Both the position numbers and the translations under genes were made by a program. The notes beneath the pieces are model-generated. The model saw only the letters and a list, made by a program, of their open reading frames with translations. It ran no database searches and had not been told where the DNA came from. From NCBI RefSeq assembly GCF_000238375.3, contig NZ_AHBZ03000027.1, positions 868,001 through 932,000 of the forward strand: a DNA stretch of 64,000 nucleotides. Reading direction: 5' to 3'. How positions within the stretch are numbered: the first letter of the stretch is position 1; every line of letters starts with the position of its first letter. This DNA comes from Pseudoalteromonas citrea (GTDB taxonomy: Bacteria; Pseudomonadota; Gammaproteobacteria; Enterobacterales; Alteromonadaceae). Below, one piece after another: positions 9,156 to 17,501 of this stretch.

Positions 9156-10253
9156 GTGTTGATTTTGTATGTGGAGTCTGGGGCAGGCTCAAGAGCACTG
9201 GCATTAACCATGCAACAGCGATTGCAGCAACGTGGTGAGCCTTCGACGCTGGTGTCGTTGTCTGAAATTTTACCGGTTTGGCTAACCAAGCTGTTGTTTG
9301 ATCAATACTATGACTGGTGTTTAGAAGGTAAGCAGCACCATAGCAAACTATACGGCAGCCGTTGGTTTTACCCTGTGTTGTATAAGTTATTACCTTTGAT
9401 GCTGTGGTTCAGGGGCAATGACAAAAAAACCAAAGCTAAAGCGTTATTTACCCAGCATCAACAAGTTTTAGCATGTAGTTATTACGGGGCATTTTTTGCG
9501 CGTTACTACTGTCAAAAGCTAGCTATAAAACGGCCTATTCATGGGGTACTCGGAGATTATAGTATTTCATCAGGTTGGCAGACCCCTGTTGATAACTTAT
9601 TTGTCTCGCACGCTTATGACAACGTTGTTTTTGAGTGGCATAAAACGCGCAACACCCCCGTGCATGCCAGTGGGATCCCGGCGCATATTCTAGATGATAA
9701 ACAAATACGATGTACGCAACTTGGCCGTGTTTTATTGTGCGGTGGTGGTTGGGGGTTGGGGATCACGCCAACCACAGTACATACATTACTCAGCGCTCAA
9801 AAAATCACGCGATTACAAGTGATTTGCGGACAAAATGAGTCTCTCAAACAGCAGCTTACCGCGATGTTTAATGAAGATATAGCGTCAGGCCGCTTAGAGG
9901 TATTAGGCTTTGTTGATGACTTAACGCATTTATATCAAGAAGCGGAAGTATTAATTACTAAATCGGGTGGGATCACTTTAACCGAAGCCTCGTTAACCAA
10001 TACATGTGTAGTGGTGAGCTCTGCGTTGCCCGGACAAGAACAACATAATCGAGCAGTATTCAAAAAAGCCAAGGCGGTCGTGACGGCAAATTCGCCCGAG
10101 TCATTACTCGCAGCGGTTGTCAGGCTTATTGGTAACACCGAAGAAAAAACGCTTTTAACTAATAATGCCGCTGCACTAGTGCGTCACGATGCGCCTGATT
10201 ACATCTGCAATGTGCTTTTAAACCATCACCAGGAGAACCGTCATGTGGACTAA
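9156..10253 (+). CDS. GT28/MGDG-synthase-like glycosyltransferase
   Basis: A GTG at 9156, 2 nt after the preceding stop, is taken as the start; a TTG at 9114 in the same frame is possible. The 365-residue protein opens with LILYVESGAGSRALAL, which resembles the glycine-rich donor/acceptor loop of MurG/MGDG synthases. It ends with a UDP-sugar type C-terminal domain: LLCGGGWGLG, QVICGQNESLK, LGFVDDLTHLYQEAEVLITKSGGITLTEA, and LPGQEQHN. The KSGGxTxxEA motif is typical of GT28-type nucleotide-sugar binding. It may transfer a sugar to the scaffold made by the other enzymes of the operon. The acceptor is unknown. Confidence 0.75.
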   Translation: MLILYVESGAGSRALALTMQQRLQQRGEPSTLVSLSEILPVWLTKLLFDQYYDWCLEGKQHHSKLYGSRWFYPVLYKLLPLMLWFRGNDKKTKAKALFTQHQQVLACSYYGAFFARYYCQKLAIKRPIHGVLGDYSISSGWQTPVDNLFVSHAYDNVVFEWHKTRNTPVHASGIPAHILDDKQIRCTQLGRVLLCGGGWGLGITPTTVHTLLSAQKITRLQVICGQNESLKQQLTAMFNEDIASGRLEVLGFVDDLTHLYQEAEVLITKSGGITLTEASLTNTCVVVSSALPGQEQHNRAVFKKAKAVVTANSPESLLAAVVRLIGNTEEKTLLTNNAAALVRHDAPDYICNVLLNHHQENRHVD

Positions 10254-11418
10254 AAAAGCCACGCATTTAGAAACAGCCGATTTACCTCAGGGGCACCTGA
10301 ATTTTATCGAGCGTAACCCAAGCTTTATTAAACATCACAGAGCCAGCTCTGAACGTGTTGCGAGTGCGCTATCTCGCTATGCGGAGTCAGAAGTAGTGGA
10401 AGAGCAAAATATTTGCAAGCTGGTCGTTAAAATGACCAGCAGTTGTAATTTACGCTGTGAGCAGTGCTTTCAATGGCGTGAAGGCGGCTTTCATAATGGC
10501 CTCGATCCAACGGCTATTCCTTATGATGAAAGTGGCAACTTGTTTGATTTTATCGACCGCAATAAATGCGACATTATCTTAACCGGCGGTGAGCCCACAT
10601 TACACCCTGACTTTCCTAAGTTCTTTAGGCGTTTAGCAGAAGCTGGGTGTTTTATTTATATCTGTACCAATGGTTTGCTGATAAAGCGTTACTTTGAGTT
10701 ATTCAGTGAATTTTCAGATCAGCTCGCATTTTTAATCTCGATTGATGGCCCAGGTGAAATTCATGATTCTATTCGTGGCAAAGGCACTTTCAGAAAAACC
10801 ATTCAAGGTATTGAAATGCTGGCCAAGGGCAAAAAAGAAGAGGGCAAAGGCTGGTTGATAGGGGTTGAAAACACCTTGATGGCAAAGAACTTAGATCAAT
10901 CAATTGAGTTACTGAAAATTTGTGAAAAGCATGGAGTAGACTGGATGATTTTCAATCATTTATGGGTTGTTGATTTATTTGCGCGCAGTGAATACCACAA
11001 GTTTTGTGAAGACTACGACGTAGTGCCTAACTCCTATACAGGTTTTGATATGGGTGATTTCAGTCATGAATATATTGAAAAGGTGATTGCCACACTGAGT
11101 GCATTACGTGAATACCCTGCGCAGATCCCAGTGCTATTTGGGCCAGATTATAACGATGATGAATTGCGTAAATACTATCGAGGCAAGATGCCTGCCCGTG
11201 AAAACTACTTAAAAATGGGCGTGAAATTAGACGTTGATATTGGTGGTAAGTTAGTCATGACTAAGCAGTTTCCAGACCTTGTTTTTGGCAGTGTATTAGA
11301 CGACACCTTAGAAGATTTAATGGCTTCTGATGCATACCAGCGCGCAGCCAAATCTATGCGAGAGGGCTCATTACGTGTGCTCAATGCCTGCCCAGATGCG
11401 CATAACTTTTTAGTATAG
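10243..11418 (+). CDS. Radical SAM enzyme
   Basis: The protein has 391 residues and its start overlaps the previous gene by 11 nt. The [4Fe-4S] motif CNLRCEQC (CxxxCxxC) is at about residues 67-74. The SAM-binding GGE motif is LTGGEPTLHPDF, and later strands include CTNGLLI and SIDGPGEIHDSIRG, as in Elp3/MoaA-like barrels. No cysteine-rich SPASM cluster is evident at the C-terminus, where only single cysteines occur (NACPDAHNF). The reaction cannot be told from sequence. In this operon it could remodel an amino acid or sugar bound to a carrier. It is not accompanied by an obvious RiPP precursor. Confidence 0.85.
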   Translation: MWTKKATHLETADLPQGHLNFIERNPSFIKHHRASSERVASALSRYAESEVVEEQNICKLVVKMTSSCNLRCEQCFQWREGGFHNGLDPTAIPYDESGNLFDFIDRNKCDIILTGGEPTLHPDFPKFFRRLAEAGCFIYICTNGLLIKRYFELFSEFSDQLAFLISIDGPGEIHDSIRGKGTFRKTIQGIEMLAKGKKEEGKGWLIGVENTLMAKNLDQSIELLKICEKHGVDWMIFNHLWVVDLFARSEYHKFCEDYDVVPNSYTGFDMGDFSHEYIEKVIATLSALREYPAQIPVLFGPDYNDDELRKYYRGKMPARENYLKMGVKLDVDIGGKLVMTKQFPDLVFGSVLDDTLEDLMASDAYQRAAKSMREGSLRVLNACPDAHNFLV

Positions 11419-11426
11419 GGGCATTG

Positions 11427-12104
11427 ATGTTATCGGTCATAGTGCCTGCGCATAATGAAGCGCCTGTGTTGTCAAATACACTGGCGTTCATAGCTGCACA
11501 GTTAACCTCAGAAGATGAACTCATCGTTGTGGCTGATACCTGTGGTGATAATAGTGCTGAAATTGCCAGCACTTTTACGCCACGGGTGTATTGCGAACAA
11601 CTTGGTAGTGCGGCCCTCGCCCGTAACTTAGGCGCCGAAAAAGCAAATAACCCGATATTGGTGTTTGTTGATGCAGATACACAGTGCGCGGATAACTATT
11701 TTTTAGCTATTAAAGCAGCAGTGTTACGCGGCACAGACTATGGCTGTGCTCCGCTACTGAGTGACTCAGGCCATTGGCTAGGAAACAGGGTGGCAAAGGG
11801 CATTAATCAATTCAATCAGCGCCATGGCACTTTTGGTGGAAACTGCTTTGTTAAAAAACGCTTATTTACACAACTAAGCGGATTCAATGGTGCGTTGAAA
11901 AAAGGCGAAGACACTGATCTAGGGGAGCGACTGGGTGAATTAGGTGCTTGCTTTGGTTGGTTAGACGACAGCCATATTGTGCACAATGAGCGTAAGTTTA
12001 AAGAGCATGGGTATTTCCGCTATTACAGTAAATTATGGTTAGAGTCTGCGTTGTGGCAGCTTTGCCCAAGTTGGTATCACCGTTTTGTGGGGGCTAAGTC
12101 ATGA
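11427..12104 (+). CDS. Family 2 glycosyltransferase
   Basis: The start ATG at 11427 reads MLSVIVPAHNEAPVLSNTLA. The 225-residue GT-A protein has the nucleotide-sugar site (IVVADTCGDNSAE), a DxD-like VFVDADTQCADNYF and a later GEDTDLGERLGELG, which fits the ED acid/base region. There are no membrane segments. It ends in an ATGA overlap with the ABC exporter gene, so the two are coupled. Confidence 0.85.
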   Translation: MLSVIVPAHNEAPVLSNTLAFIAAQLTSEDELIVVADTCGDNSAEIASTFTPRVYCEQLGSAALARNLGAEKANNPILVFVDADTQCADNYFLAIKAAVLRGTDYGCAPLLSDSGHWLGNRVAKGINQFNQRHGTFGGNCFVKKRLFTQLSGFNGALKKGEDTDLGERLGELGACFGWLDDSHIVHNERKFKEHGYFRYYSKLWLESALWQLCPSWYHRFVGAKS

Positions 12105-13738
12105 TCACGGCATTTAAGTTACTTTTTGCTGATATAAATGGCCGCTTGATGGCAGTCAGTGCTATCAGTGCCATTACCACATTGGGTATTGTACACAGCA
12201 TTAATATTGCGCTGCAAAGTGCGTATCACGATACGCACAGTTTATATCAAAGTGGCTTGGTATTTAGTGTGGCGTTTATTGCCTACTTTACTACGCAGCT
12301 GTTTTTTCAACGCCGTACCTTAACACTCACCGAAAACACCATTATGCGGGTGAGGCTTGCGATTTTAGATGCGGTACGCAGTGCAAAGCTTGCCAACGTT
12401 GAAAAATTAGGCCCGCAAACGATTTTATCTGCCATTGCGTATGATGCGAATGTGATGAGTCAGCTTAATCGATTTGTGGTAGTCAGTGTTGGCCAGCTAT
12501 TTACTGTGGTGGCAGCGCTGTTGTACTTATGCGTGGTGTTACCGGTGGGTGCACTGATCGCCTCGGTCTTGTTTGTACTTGCGGCATTGGCATACAAATA
12601 CCGATTGAGTGCAATAGAACAAGCCATGGCTGATGGCCGTCAAGCCGAAGATGGCTTTTTTGGCGCGATGCATAGCTTACTCACCGGCATAAAAGAGAAC
12701 AAACAAAACCAGCAGCGCAGTGATGCGTTGTTTGACGATATATCAGAGCAAGCGCATAAGGTCAGAGACAATAAAGTCTGGGCCGATACGCGCTTTATTA
12801 ACAATCAAATGATTTTGATGGCGACCATGTATTTAGTGGTCGCGGTGGTGGTGTTTATCGTGCCGTTTTATGGTGTGCTAAGCCCTGAGCAGCGTATGAG
12901 TTTTGTGATCATCATTTTATTTTTGGTGAGCCCCTTTCACAGCAGTATGGAACTGTTTAGGGTGCTGGCGCAACTGCGCGTGTCTAAAGCCACCTTAGAT
13001 AACTTGTATGAACAAACTCAGCAAGCCAAAGAACCCGTTTCTGAAATAAATACTGCACTTAACAGCTCGGTAAAAACCTTGAGTTTTGAACAAGCCCACT
13101 TTCAATACGACAGCGATGGTGCTTTTAATATTGGGCCAATTAATTTTAGCGTTAATGCCAAAGAGATCATTTTTATCTCTGGAGGAAATGGCTCGGGAAA
13201 AACCACGTTACTGAAAATGTTAACGGGCTTGTATGCGCCAACGCAAGGCAGCATACGCTTAGATGGCAAGGTGTTAGAACAAGCTCAGTATGCACACGGT
13301 TATCGACAATTATTTGCCACTGTATTCGCCGATAGCATGGTATTTAAGCCTTTTTATGGGGCGCAAAATACCGATAAAGCAGTGCTATTACACTGGCTGA
13401 ATCAAGCTAAGTTGGCAGACAAAGTGCACTGGACAGAGCAAGGATTTTCAACCACAGAGCTTTCGACGGGGCAACTTAAGCGCCTTGCTTTAGTACAAGC
13501 TTTAATGGAAGACCGGCCTTTTTTGGTATTGGATGAATTTGCCGCCAACCTTGATCCTGAGTTTAAGCATACGTTTTACCATTTATGGTTACCACAACTA
13601 AAAGCCGCAGGAAAAACAGTGTTCGTGATCACGCACGATGAGCCCTATTTTTCAGTGTGCGACAAACATTATTTAATGCGAGAAGGGCAGTTACATCCGT
13701 ATCTTTCTTCTGGGCAATCACTTATTAATGCAATGTAG
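12101..13738 (+). CDS. ABC exporter of the cyclic-peptide/siderophore type (PvdE/SyrD-like)
   Basis: This is a 545-residue half-transporter. Six hydrophobic segments fill residues 1-300, followed by one ATPase: Walker A SGGNGSGKTT (about 361), signature LSTGQLKRLALVQ (about 453), Walker B FLVLDEFAANLDPEF (about 473), and the switch His in FVITHDEP. The LSTGQ signature and the short, unusual membrane half are typical of exporters found in NRPS clusters (PvdE, SyrD). It is the best candidate for exporting the product, or moving a precursor to the periplasm. Overlap with its neighbours supports a single operon. Confidence 0.85.
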   Translation: MITAFKLLFADINGRLMAVSAISAITTLGIVHSINIALQSAYHDTHSLYQSGLVFSVAFIAYFTTQLFFQRRTLTLTENTIMRVRLAILDAVRSAKLANVEKLGPQTILSAIAYDANVMSQLNRFVVVSVGQLFTVVAALLYLCVVLPVGALIASVLFVLAALAYKYRLSAIEQAMADGRQAEDGFFGAMHSLLTGIKENKQNQQRSDALFDDISEQAHKVRDNKVWADTRFINNQMILMATMYLVVAVVVFIVPFYGVLSPEQRMSFVIIILFLVSPFHSSMELFRVLAQLRVSKATLDNLYEQTQQAKEPVSEINTALNSSVKTLSFEQAHFQYDSDGAFNIGPINFSVNAKEIIFISGGNGSGKTTLLKMLTGLYAPTQGSIRLDGKVLEQAQYAHGYRQLFATVFADSMVFKPFYGAQNTDKAVLLHWLNQAKLADKVHWTEQGFSTTELSTGQLKRLALVQALMEDRPFLVLDEFAANLDPEFKHTFYHLWLPQLKAAGKTVFVITHDEPYFSVCDKHYLMREGQLHPYLSSGQSLINAM

Positions 13739-13750
13739 AGCAATGAGCTG

Positions 13751-14851
13751 ATGAGTTATTCTTTATCTTGGTTACACCAAAATACCGGCGCGAATACCAC
13801 CGCGATATTAGTGCCATTTTTCAACGAAGCGGGCGACAGCGAACACTTTAAGCAGCGCCTTGCTTATTTTGACGAGCTGGCAAATTCGTTGCCAGAACAA
13901 GTCGATATTATCCTCATTGATGATGGCTCAAATGATTCTCCGGCAAATTATGTGCAGCAAAGCTATCAACGGCTAAGTGTTGCGCAGGTTAGCCCGAATG
14001 GGCAAAAAATTGGTGCTTTACAGCGCACCATCGATGAATTGAGCCACGACTATATTATTTTTACTGACTTTGATACTGAGCTTGAAAACTTAGCGTGTTT
14101 AGAGCAAACGTATGAAAAGTTAGCCGCGGATGATAACTGCATGGGCTGTTATTTTAAAATGATGCCGATCGCTAATCGTAAGCCAGTGGTGCAGTTTCAA
14201 GTTTTAGAATATGCCTTAGAGCGGGCCGCGTATCATTTTAACGCCCATGAAGGCAGTGTGCCTATTATGCCAGGGGCTGGCTGTTTGTATAAGCGACCCA
14301 TTATTAAAGCGTTACTAGCGCAGCACAGTGGGCTTCGCAGTGGAGAAGACCGAGAAACCTGTTTATTGGGTATAGAGCAAGGTTACACGGTTTTTTATGA
14401 GTCTGACGTGGTTGCCATGACCGCACCGCCACAATCTTTTTGGGCGTTGTACCAGCAAAGAGTGCGATGGTCGCGTGGTTTTATTGAAGTGGCCATAAAT
14501 AAAAGTGACTTTTATAAACAACAAATGCGCAGTAAAACCATTCTTGGGCGTCGCCATTTACTCGATATTATTTCGGTGAGCACCTTCTTAATTGCGCCCT
14601 TGTTGTTACTGCTGATGTTTAATGTAAGCGATACCGTTGGGTGGTGGTTTTTGGCAATTTGGAGCTTAATCGGTATCGCTGAAACCTATTCGGTATATCG
14701 GGTAGCCAAGCAAGAATTTAAACAAATCCCGCAGCACCGCTGGCAATTATTATTGATGCCTTTTGCACGTTTGATGCTGGAGGTGCCGACTTGGTGGAGT
14801 GTAACCAGCGCTATGGTTTGGCAGCGGCTTCGTCGTGGGAGGGTGTCATGA
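13751..14851 (+). CDS. Membrane-bound family 2 glycosyltransferase
   Basis: The protein has 366 residues. The GT-A core begins NTTAILVPFFNEAGD, with DIILIDDGSNDS and a DxD-type FTDFDTELEN, and a processive-type QQRVRW motif (about residue 237). Three hydrophobic segments at about 275-345 place it in the inner membrane, as in polyisoprenyl-linked or polysaccharide GT2 enzymes. It is the second GT2 of the operon and, with the GT28-like enzyme, suggests at least two or three sugar transfers. The stop overlaps the next start (ATGA). Confidence 0.82.
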   Translation: MSYSLSWLHQNTGANTTAILVPFFNEAGDSEHFKQRLAYFDELANSLPEQVDIILIDDGSNDSPANYVQQSYQRLSVAQVSPNGQKIGALQRTIDELSHDYIIFTDFDTELENLACLEQTYEKLAADDNCMGCYFKMMPIANRKPVVQFQVLEYALERAAYHFNAHEGSVPIMPGAGCLYKRPIIKALLAQHSGLRSGEDRETCLLGIEQGYTVFYESDVVAMTAPPQSFWALYQQRVRWSRGFIEVAINKSDFYKQQMRSKTILGRRHLLDIISVSTFLIAPLLLLLMFNVSDTVGWWFLAIWSLIGIAETYSVYRVAKQEFKQIPQHRWQLLLMPFARLMLEVPTWWSVTSAMVWQRLRRGRVS

Positions 14852-15588
14852 GTGACCATCTAGCTGTGACAGAGTTAAGCCCTGCGGCAGGTGAATATGA
14901 TTGTGTTTATAGCTTAGGCATGGACTGCCGCCCTCGTCACATTATGAAATATTTGGATTTAAAAAGCCGACGGGGGCCATTCGATTGGATTGGAGGCCGG
15001 TCAGTGGCAGCGTTAATTGATGCACTGCAGAGCCAGTGCCAGCATGTACTCAAAAAAGCGCACTTAGAACCTTACGATACGCAATGTAAAGAATACAAAA
15101 AATATTGGGATCCGGTGTCACAGTATTTATCAACCCATGACTTTGCGTTAATCGACGGTAACTTAGAACGTGAATACCCCGCATTTAGAGCCAAGTTTGA
15201 TGGGATCAGCGCGCGGTTTTTTACGCATATTAAGCACAGTAAGCGGGTGTTGTTTTTTTTAAATATTGGCATTGAAAGTCACCCTGATTTTGAACCGGAA
15301 TCTATTACTGAACTATTGAGCTTACTGCCCCAATTGCAGCGTTGTTTAACCAGCTTGTGTGGTGGTGAAGCCACCTTGTTAGTGGCTACCTTTCATGAGC
15401 AGTTAGCACAACATACGATGGCGCACACGCATTTTGTTATTAAACAAACATTTGCTGATGACACTCCTTGGATGGAAGGGGCTGAATACCAATTATGGGC
15501 AAGCATGTTAGCCGGGGTATGCGTGCCGCAAGACACCACCTTGAGCCATTCTAATTCAGGGTTTATCCATTGCTCAACAACACGCTAA
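14848..15588 (+). CDS. DUF1796 putative papain-like cysteine peptidase family
   Basis: The start at 14848 (MSDHLAVTELS) is set by the ATGA overlap with the GT2 gene. The protein has 246 residues. The N-terminus shows the DUF1796 signature: YSLGMDCRPRHIMKYLDL, then RGPFDWIGG. Cys in SLGMDC and a later His (FFTHIKHSKRVLFFLNIG) are in positions expected for the predicted Cys-His pair. Members often sit near glycosyltransferases and carbohydrate or secondary-metabolite genes, but no reaction is established that I know of. Here it may be an acyl or peptidyl transfer enzyme of the pathway; that is speculation from context. Confidence 0.7.
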   Translation: MSDHLAVTELSPAAGEYDCVYSLGMDCRPRHIMKYLDLKSRRGPFDWIGGRSVAALIDALQSQCQHVLKKAHLEPYDTQCKEYKKYWDPVSQYLSTHDFALIDGNLEREYPAFRAKFDGISARFFTHIKHSKRVLFFLNIGIESHPDFEPESITELLSLLPQLQRCLTSLCGGEATLLVATFHEQLAQHTMAHTHFVIKQTFADDTPWMEGAEYQLWASMLAGVCVPQDTTLSHSNSGFIHCSTTR

Positions 15589-15637
15589 AAATGGTCGTTT
15601 ACACAGATTTTTATCAAGGAAAATAGGGATACTAAGT

Positions 15638-17401
15638 ATGAAAAGTGACAATGCACCACTGGTGATTTTAGGCATAAACGGCGTGTATCATGAGTCGTCA
15701 GCAGCAATTGTAATTGATGGTAAAACACAATTTGCCATAGAAGAAGAACGGTTGAATCGGGTTAAACATGCTAAGCCCGCAGGGCTAGGTAACCCGCATG
15801 TGTTGCCCCACAACGCCATTGCGCAGTGCTTGCAGTTTGCTGATATTACCTTACAAGAAGTAGACATCATTGCGTTTTCGTTTAACCCTGCAAAACGTCT
15901 AGCCAAGCACCGTAATTTGGTAGAGCCATGTGAGCAAGGTGGCTGGGGCACAGCTACGGCTGAACGCGCTTATTTTGAAAAATTGATGACCGTTCCGCGC
16001 CAACTTGCTGATCAAGGGTTTGCCGGGCAATTTATGTGGGTAGATCATGAAATGGCCCATGCTGCATCCGCATTTTACCCCAGCCCCTATGAACAAAGTG
16101 CAATAATTTCAATCGATGGTATTGGTGAATTTGAATCCGCATCTATTGGATATGCGCAGGGCAATAATATCCAATTTACCCACCATATAGACTATCCAAA
16201 TTCAATTGGTTTTTTATGGGAAAAAATGGCCAAGTACTTAGGCTTTTCTGAATACGATGCCTGTAAAGTGATGAGTGTTGGGTCATTTGGCGACAGCGCT
16301 CGGTATAAGTCACAAATGCAAACGCTACTCTACCCAGAGGGTTTTGGTTTTGCAGTAGATGCGGATAAATTATGCTTTAGATTAGAAGATTACAGTCAGT
16401 TAGAAGCACTTTTTAACGTAGCCCAACGCGACATGCATGACCCATTATTACCTGTTCATCATGATATTGCCGCAGCACTGCAAAGTGTGACCAGTGATAT
16501 GCTTTTACATTTGGCGCAATCAGCACATGAATTAACAGGCAGCAACAATTTATGCATGGCTGGTGGCGTGGCACTAAACTGCGTGGCGAATACGCGATTA
16601 TTTGAAGATGGCCCGTTCGAAAATTTATACATTCAACCGGCCGCAAACGACGCTGGAACCGCTTTAGGTGCTGCGCTATGGGCGTATCACAGTGTGCTGC
16701 AACCAAATACACGAGTAGCACAGCCGGAACATACTTACTTAGGCGCGTGCTTTAGTGACGATGAAATACTCGCCGTACTCGATAATGCCGAGGTGTCTTA
16801 TACCAAGCACGACAATTTAGCCCAGCAGGTTGCGCCATTATTAGCGCAAGGAAAAGTGGTGGGCTGGTTCCAAGACGCCATGGAGTTTGGCCCAAGAGCA
16901 CTGGGTAATCGTTCTTTATTGGCTGATCCGCGTGACCCTGAAATGGTAAAGCGCTTAAACCGGTTAGTAAAACACCGTGAAGACCACCGACCTTTTTGTC
17001 CTTCAGTGTTAACCGAGTATGCCGATCAGTGGTTTGATATTAAAAAAGTAGCAGAAGCATCTCGATATATGTTGATGGCATACCCAGCTAATAGCCTATT
17101 AAAATCGCAGATCCCAGCTGTGGTGCATGTGGATGGCACATCGCGTATTCAGCGCGTCGATAAGGTGAGTAACGCCAAGTACCATGCTTTGATCAGCGAA
17201 TTTAATCGCATCACGGGTGTACCCATGCTTCTTAATACCTCATTTAATGACCGAGAGCCTATTGTGTGCACGCCGCAAAATGCCGTGAATACACTGATGC
17301 GGACCAAAATTGACTATTTAGCGATTGGGTCATATTTGGTAGTGAGTGAGTCGAAAGCGCCTCAGGCCGAAGCAACATCGGCACAAAGCGTAGAAATTTA
17401 A
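15638..17401 (+). CDS. O-carbamoyltransferase (NodU/CmcH/TobZ-like)
   Basis: The protein has 587 residues, the usual length. The N-terminal Kae1-like domain opens LGINGVYHESSAAIVIDGK and has the EEERLNRVKHAK segment, a metal-site HEMAHAASAFYPSP and SIDGIGEFESASIGY. The nucleotide-binding core includes MAGGVALNCVANTRL and QPAANDAGTALGAALWA. The C-terminal YrdC-like part shows MEFGPRALGNRSLLADPRD, HREDHRPFCPSV and LNTSFNDREPIVCTPQNAV. These enzymes put a carbamoyl group from carbamoyl phosphate onto a hydroxyl of a sugar or antibiotic, via carbamoyl-AMP. In an operon with three glycosyltransferases the acceptor is likely a sugar hydroxyl. A good ribosome site (AGGGA) precedes the ATG. Confidence 0.92.
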   Translation: MKSDNAPLVILGINGVYHESSAAIVIDGKTQFAIEEERLNRVKHAKPAGLGNPHVLPHNAIAQCLQFADITLQEVDIIAFSFNPAKRLAKHRNLVEPCEQGGWGTATAERAYFEKLMTVPRQLADQGFAGQFMWVDHEMAHAASAFYPSPYEQSAIISIDGIGEFESASIGYAQGNNIQFTHHIDYPNSIGFLWEKMAKYLGFSEYDACKVMSVGSFGDSARYKSQMQTLLYPEGFGFAVDADKLCFRLEDYSQLEALFNVAQRDMHDPLLPVHHDIAAALQSVTSDMLLHLAQSAHELTGSNNLCMAGGVALNCVANTRLFEDGPFENLYIQPAANDAGTALGAALWAYHSVLQPNTRVAQPEHTYLGACFSDDEILAVLDNAEVSYTKHDNLAQQVAPLLAQGKVVGWFQDAMEFGPRALGNRSLLADPRDPEMVKRLNRLVKHREDHRPFCPSVLTEYADQWFDIKKVAEASRYMLMAYPANSLLKSQIPAVVHVDGTSRIQRVDKVSNAKYHALISEFNRITGVPMLLNTSFNDREPIVCTPQNAVNTLMRTKIDYLAIGSYLVVSESKAPQAEATSAQSVEI

Positions 17402-17436
17402 CCGTGTGGGTGACTGTAACACCACCTATCTTTTAG

Positions 17437-17466
17437 GCCAGATAAACCGCGCGTTGTTTGTCTGGC
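17437..17466 (+). promoter_or_regulatory. Stem-loop between carbamoyltransferase and NRPS genes
   Basis: An 11-bp stem GCCAGATAAAC/GTTTGTCTGGC (one T-G wobble) with an 8-nt loop lies in the 100-nt gap before the NRPS start. There is no T run, so it is more likely an mRNA processing or attenuation element than a full terminator. Confidence 0.5.
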
Positions 17467-17501
17467 AATGATGAAATTGTATTGTTCTAAGTAGAAGTAT
17501 T

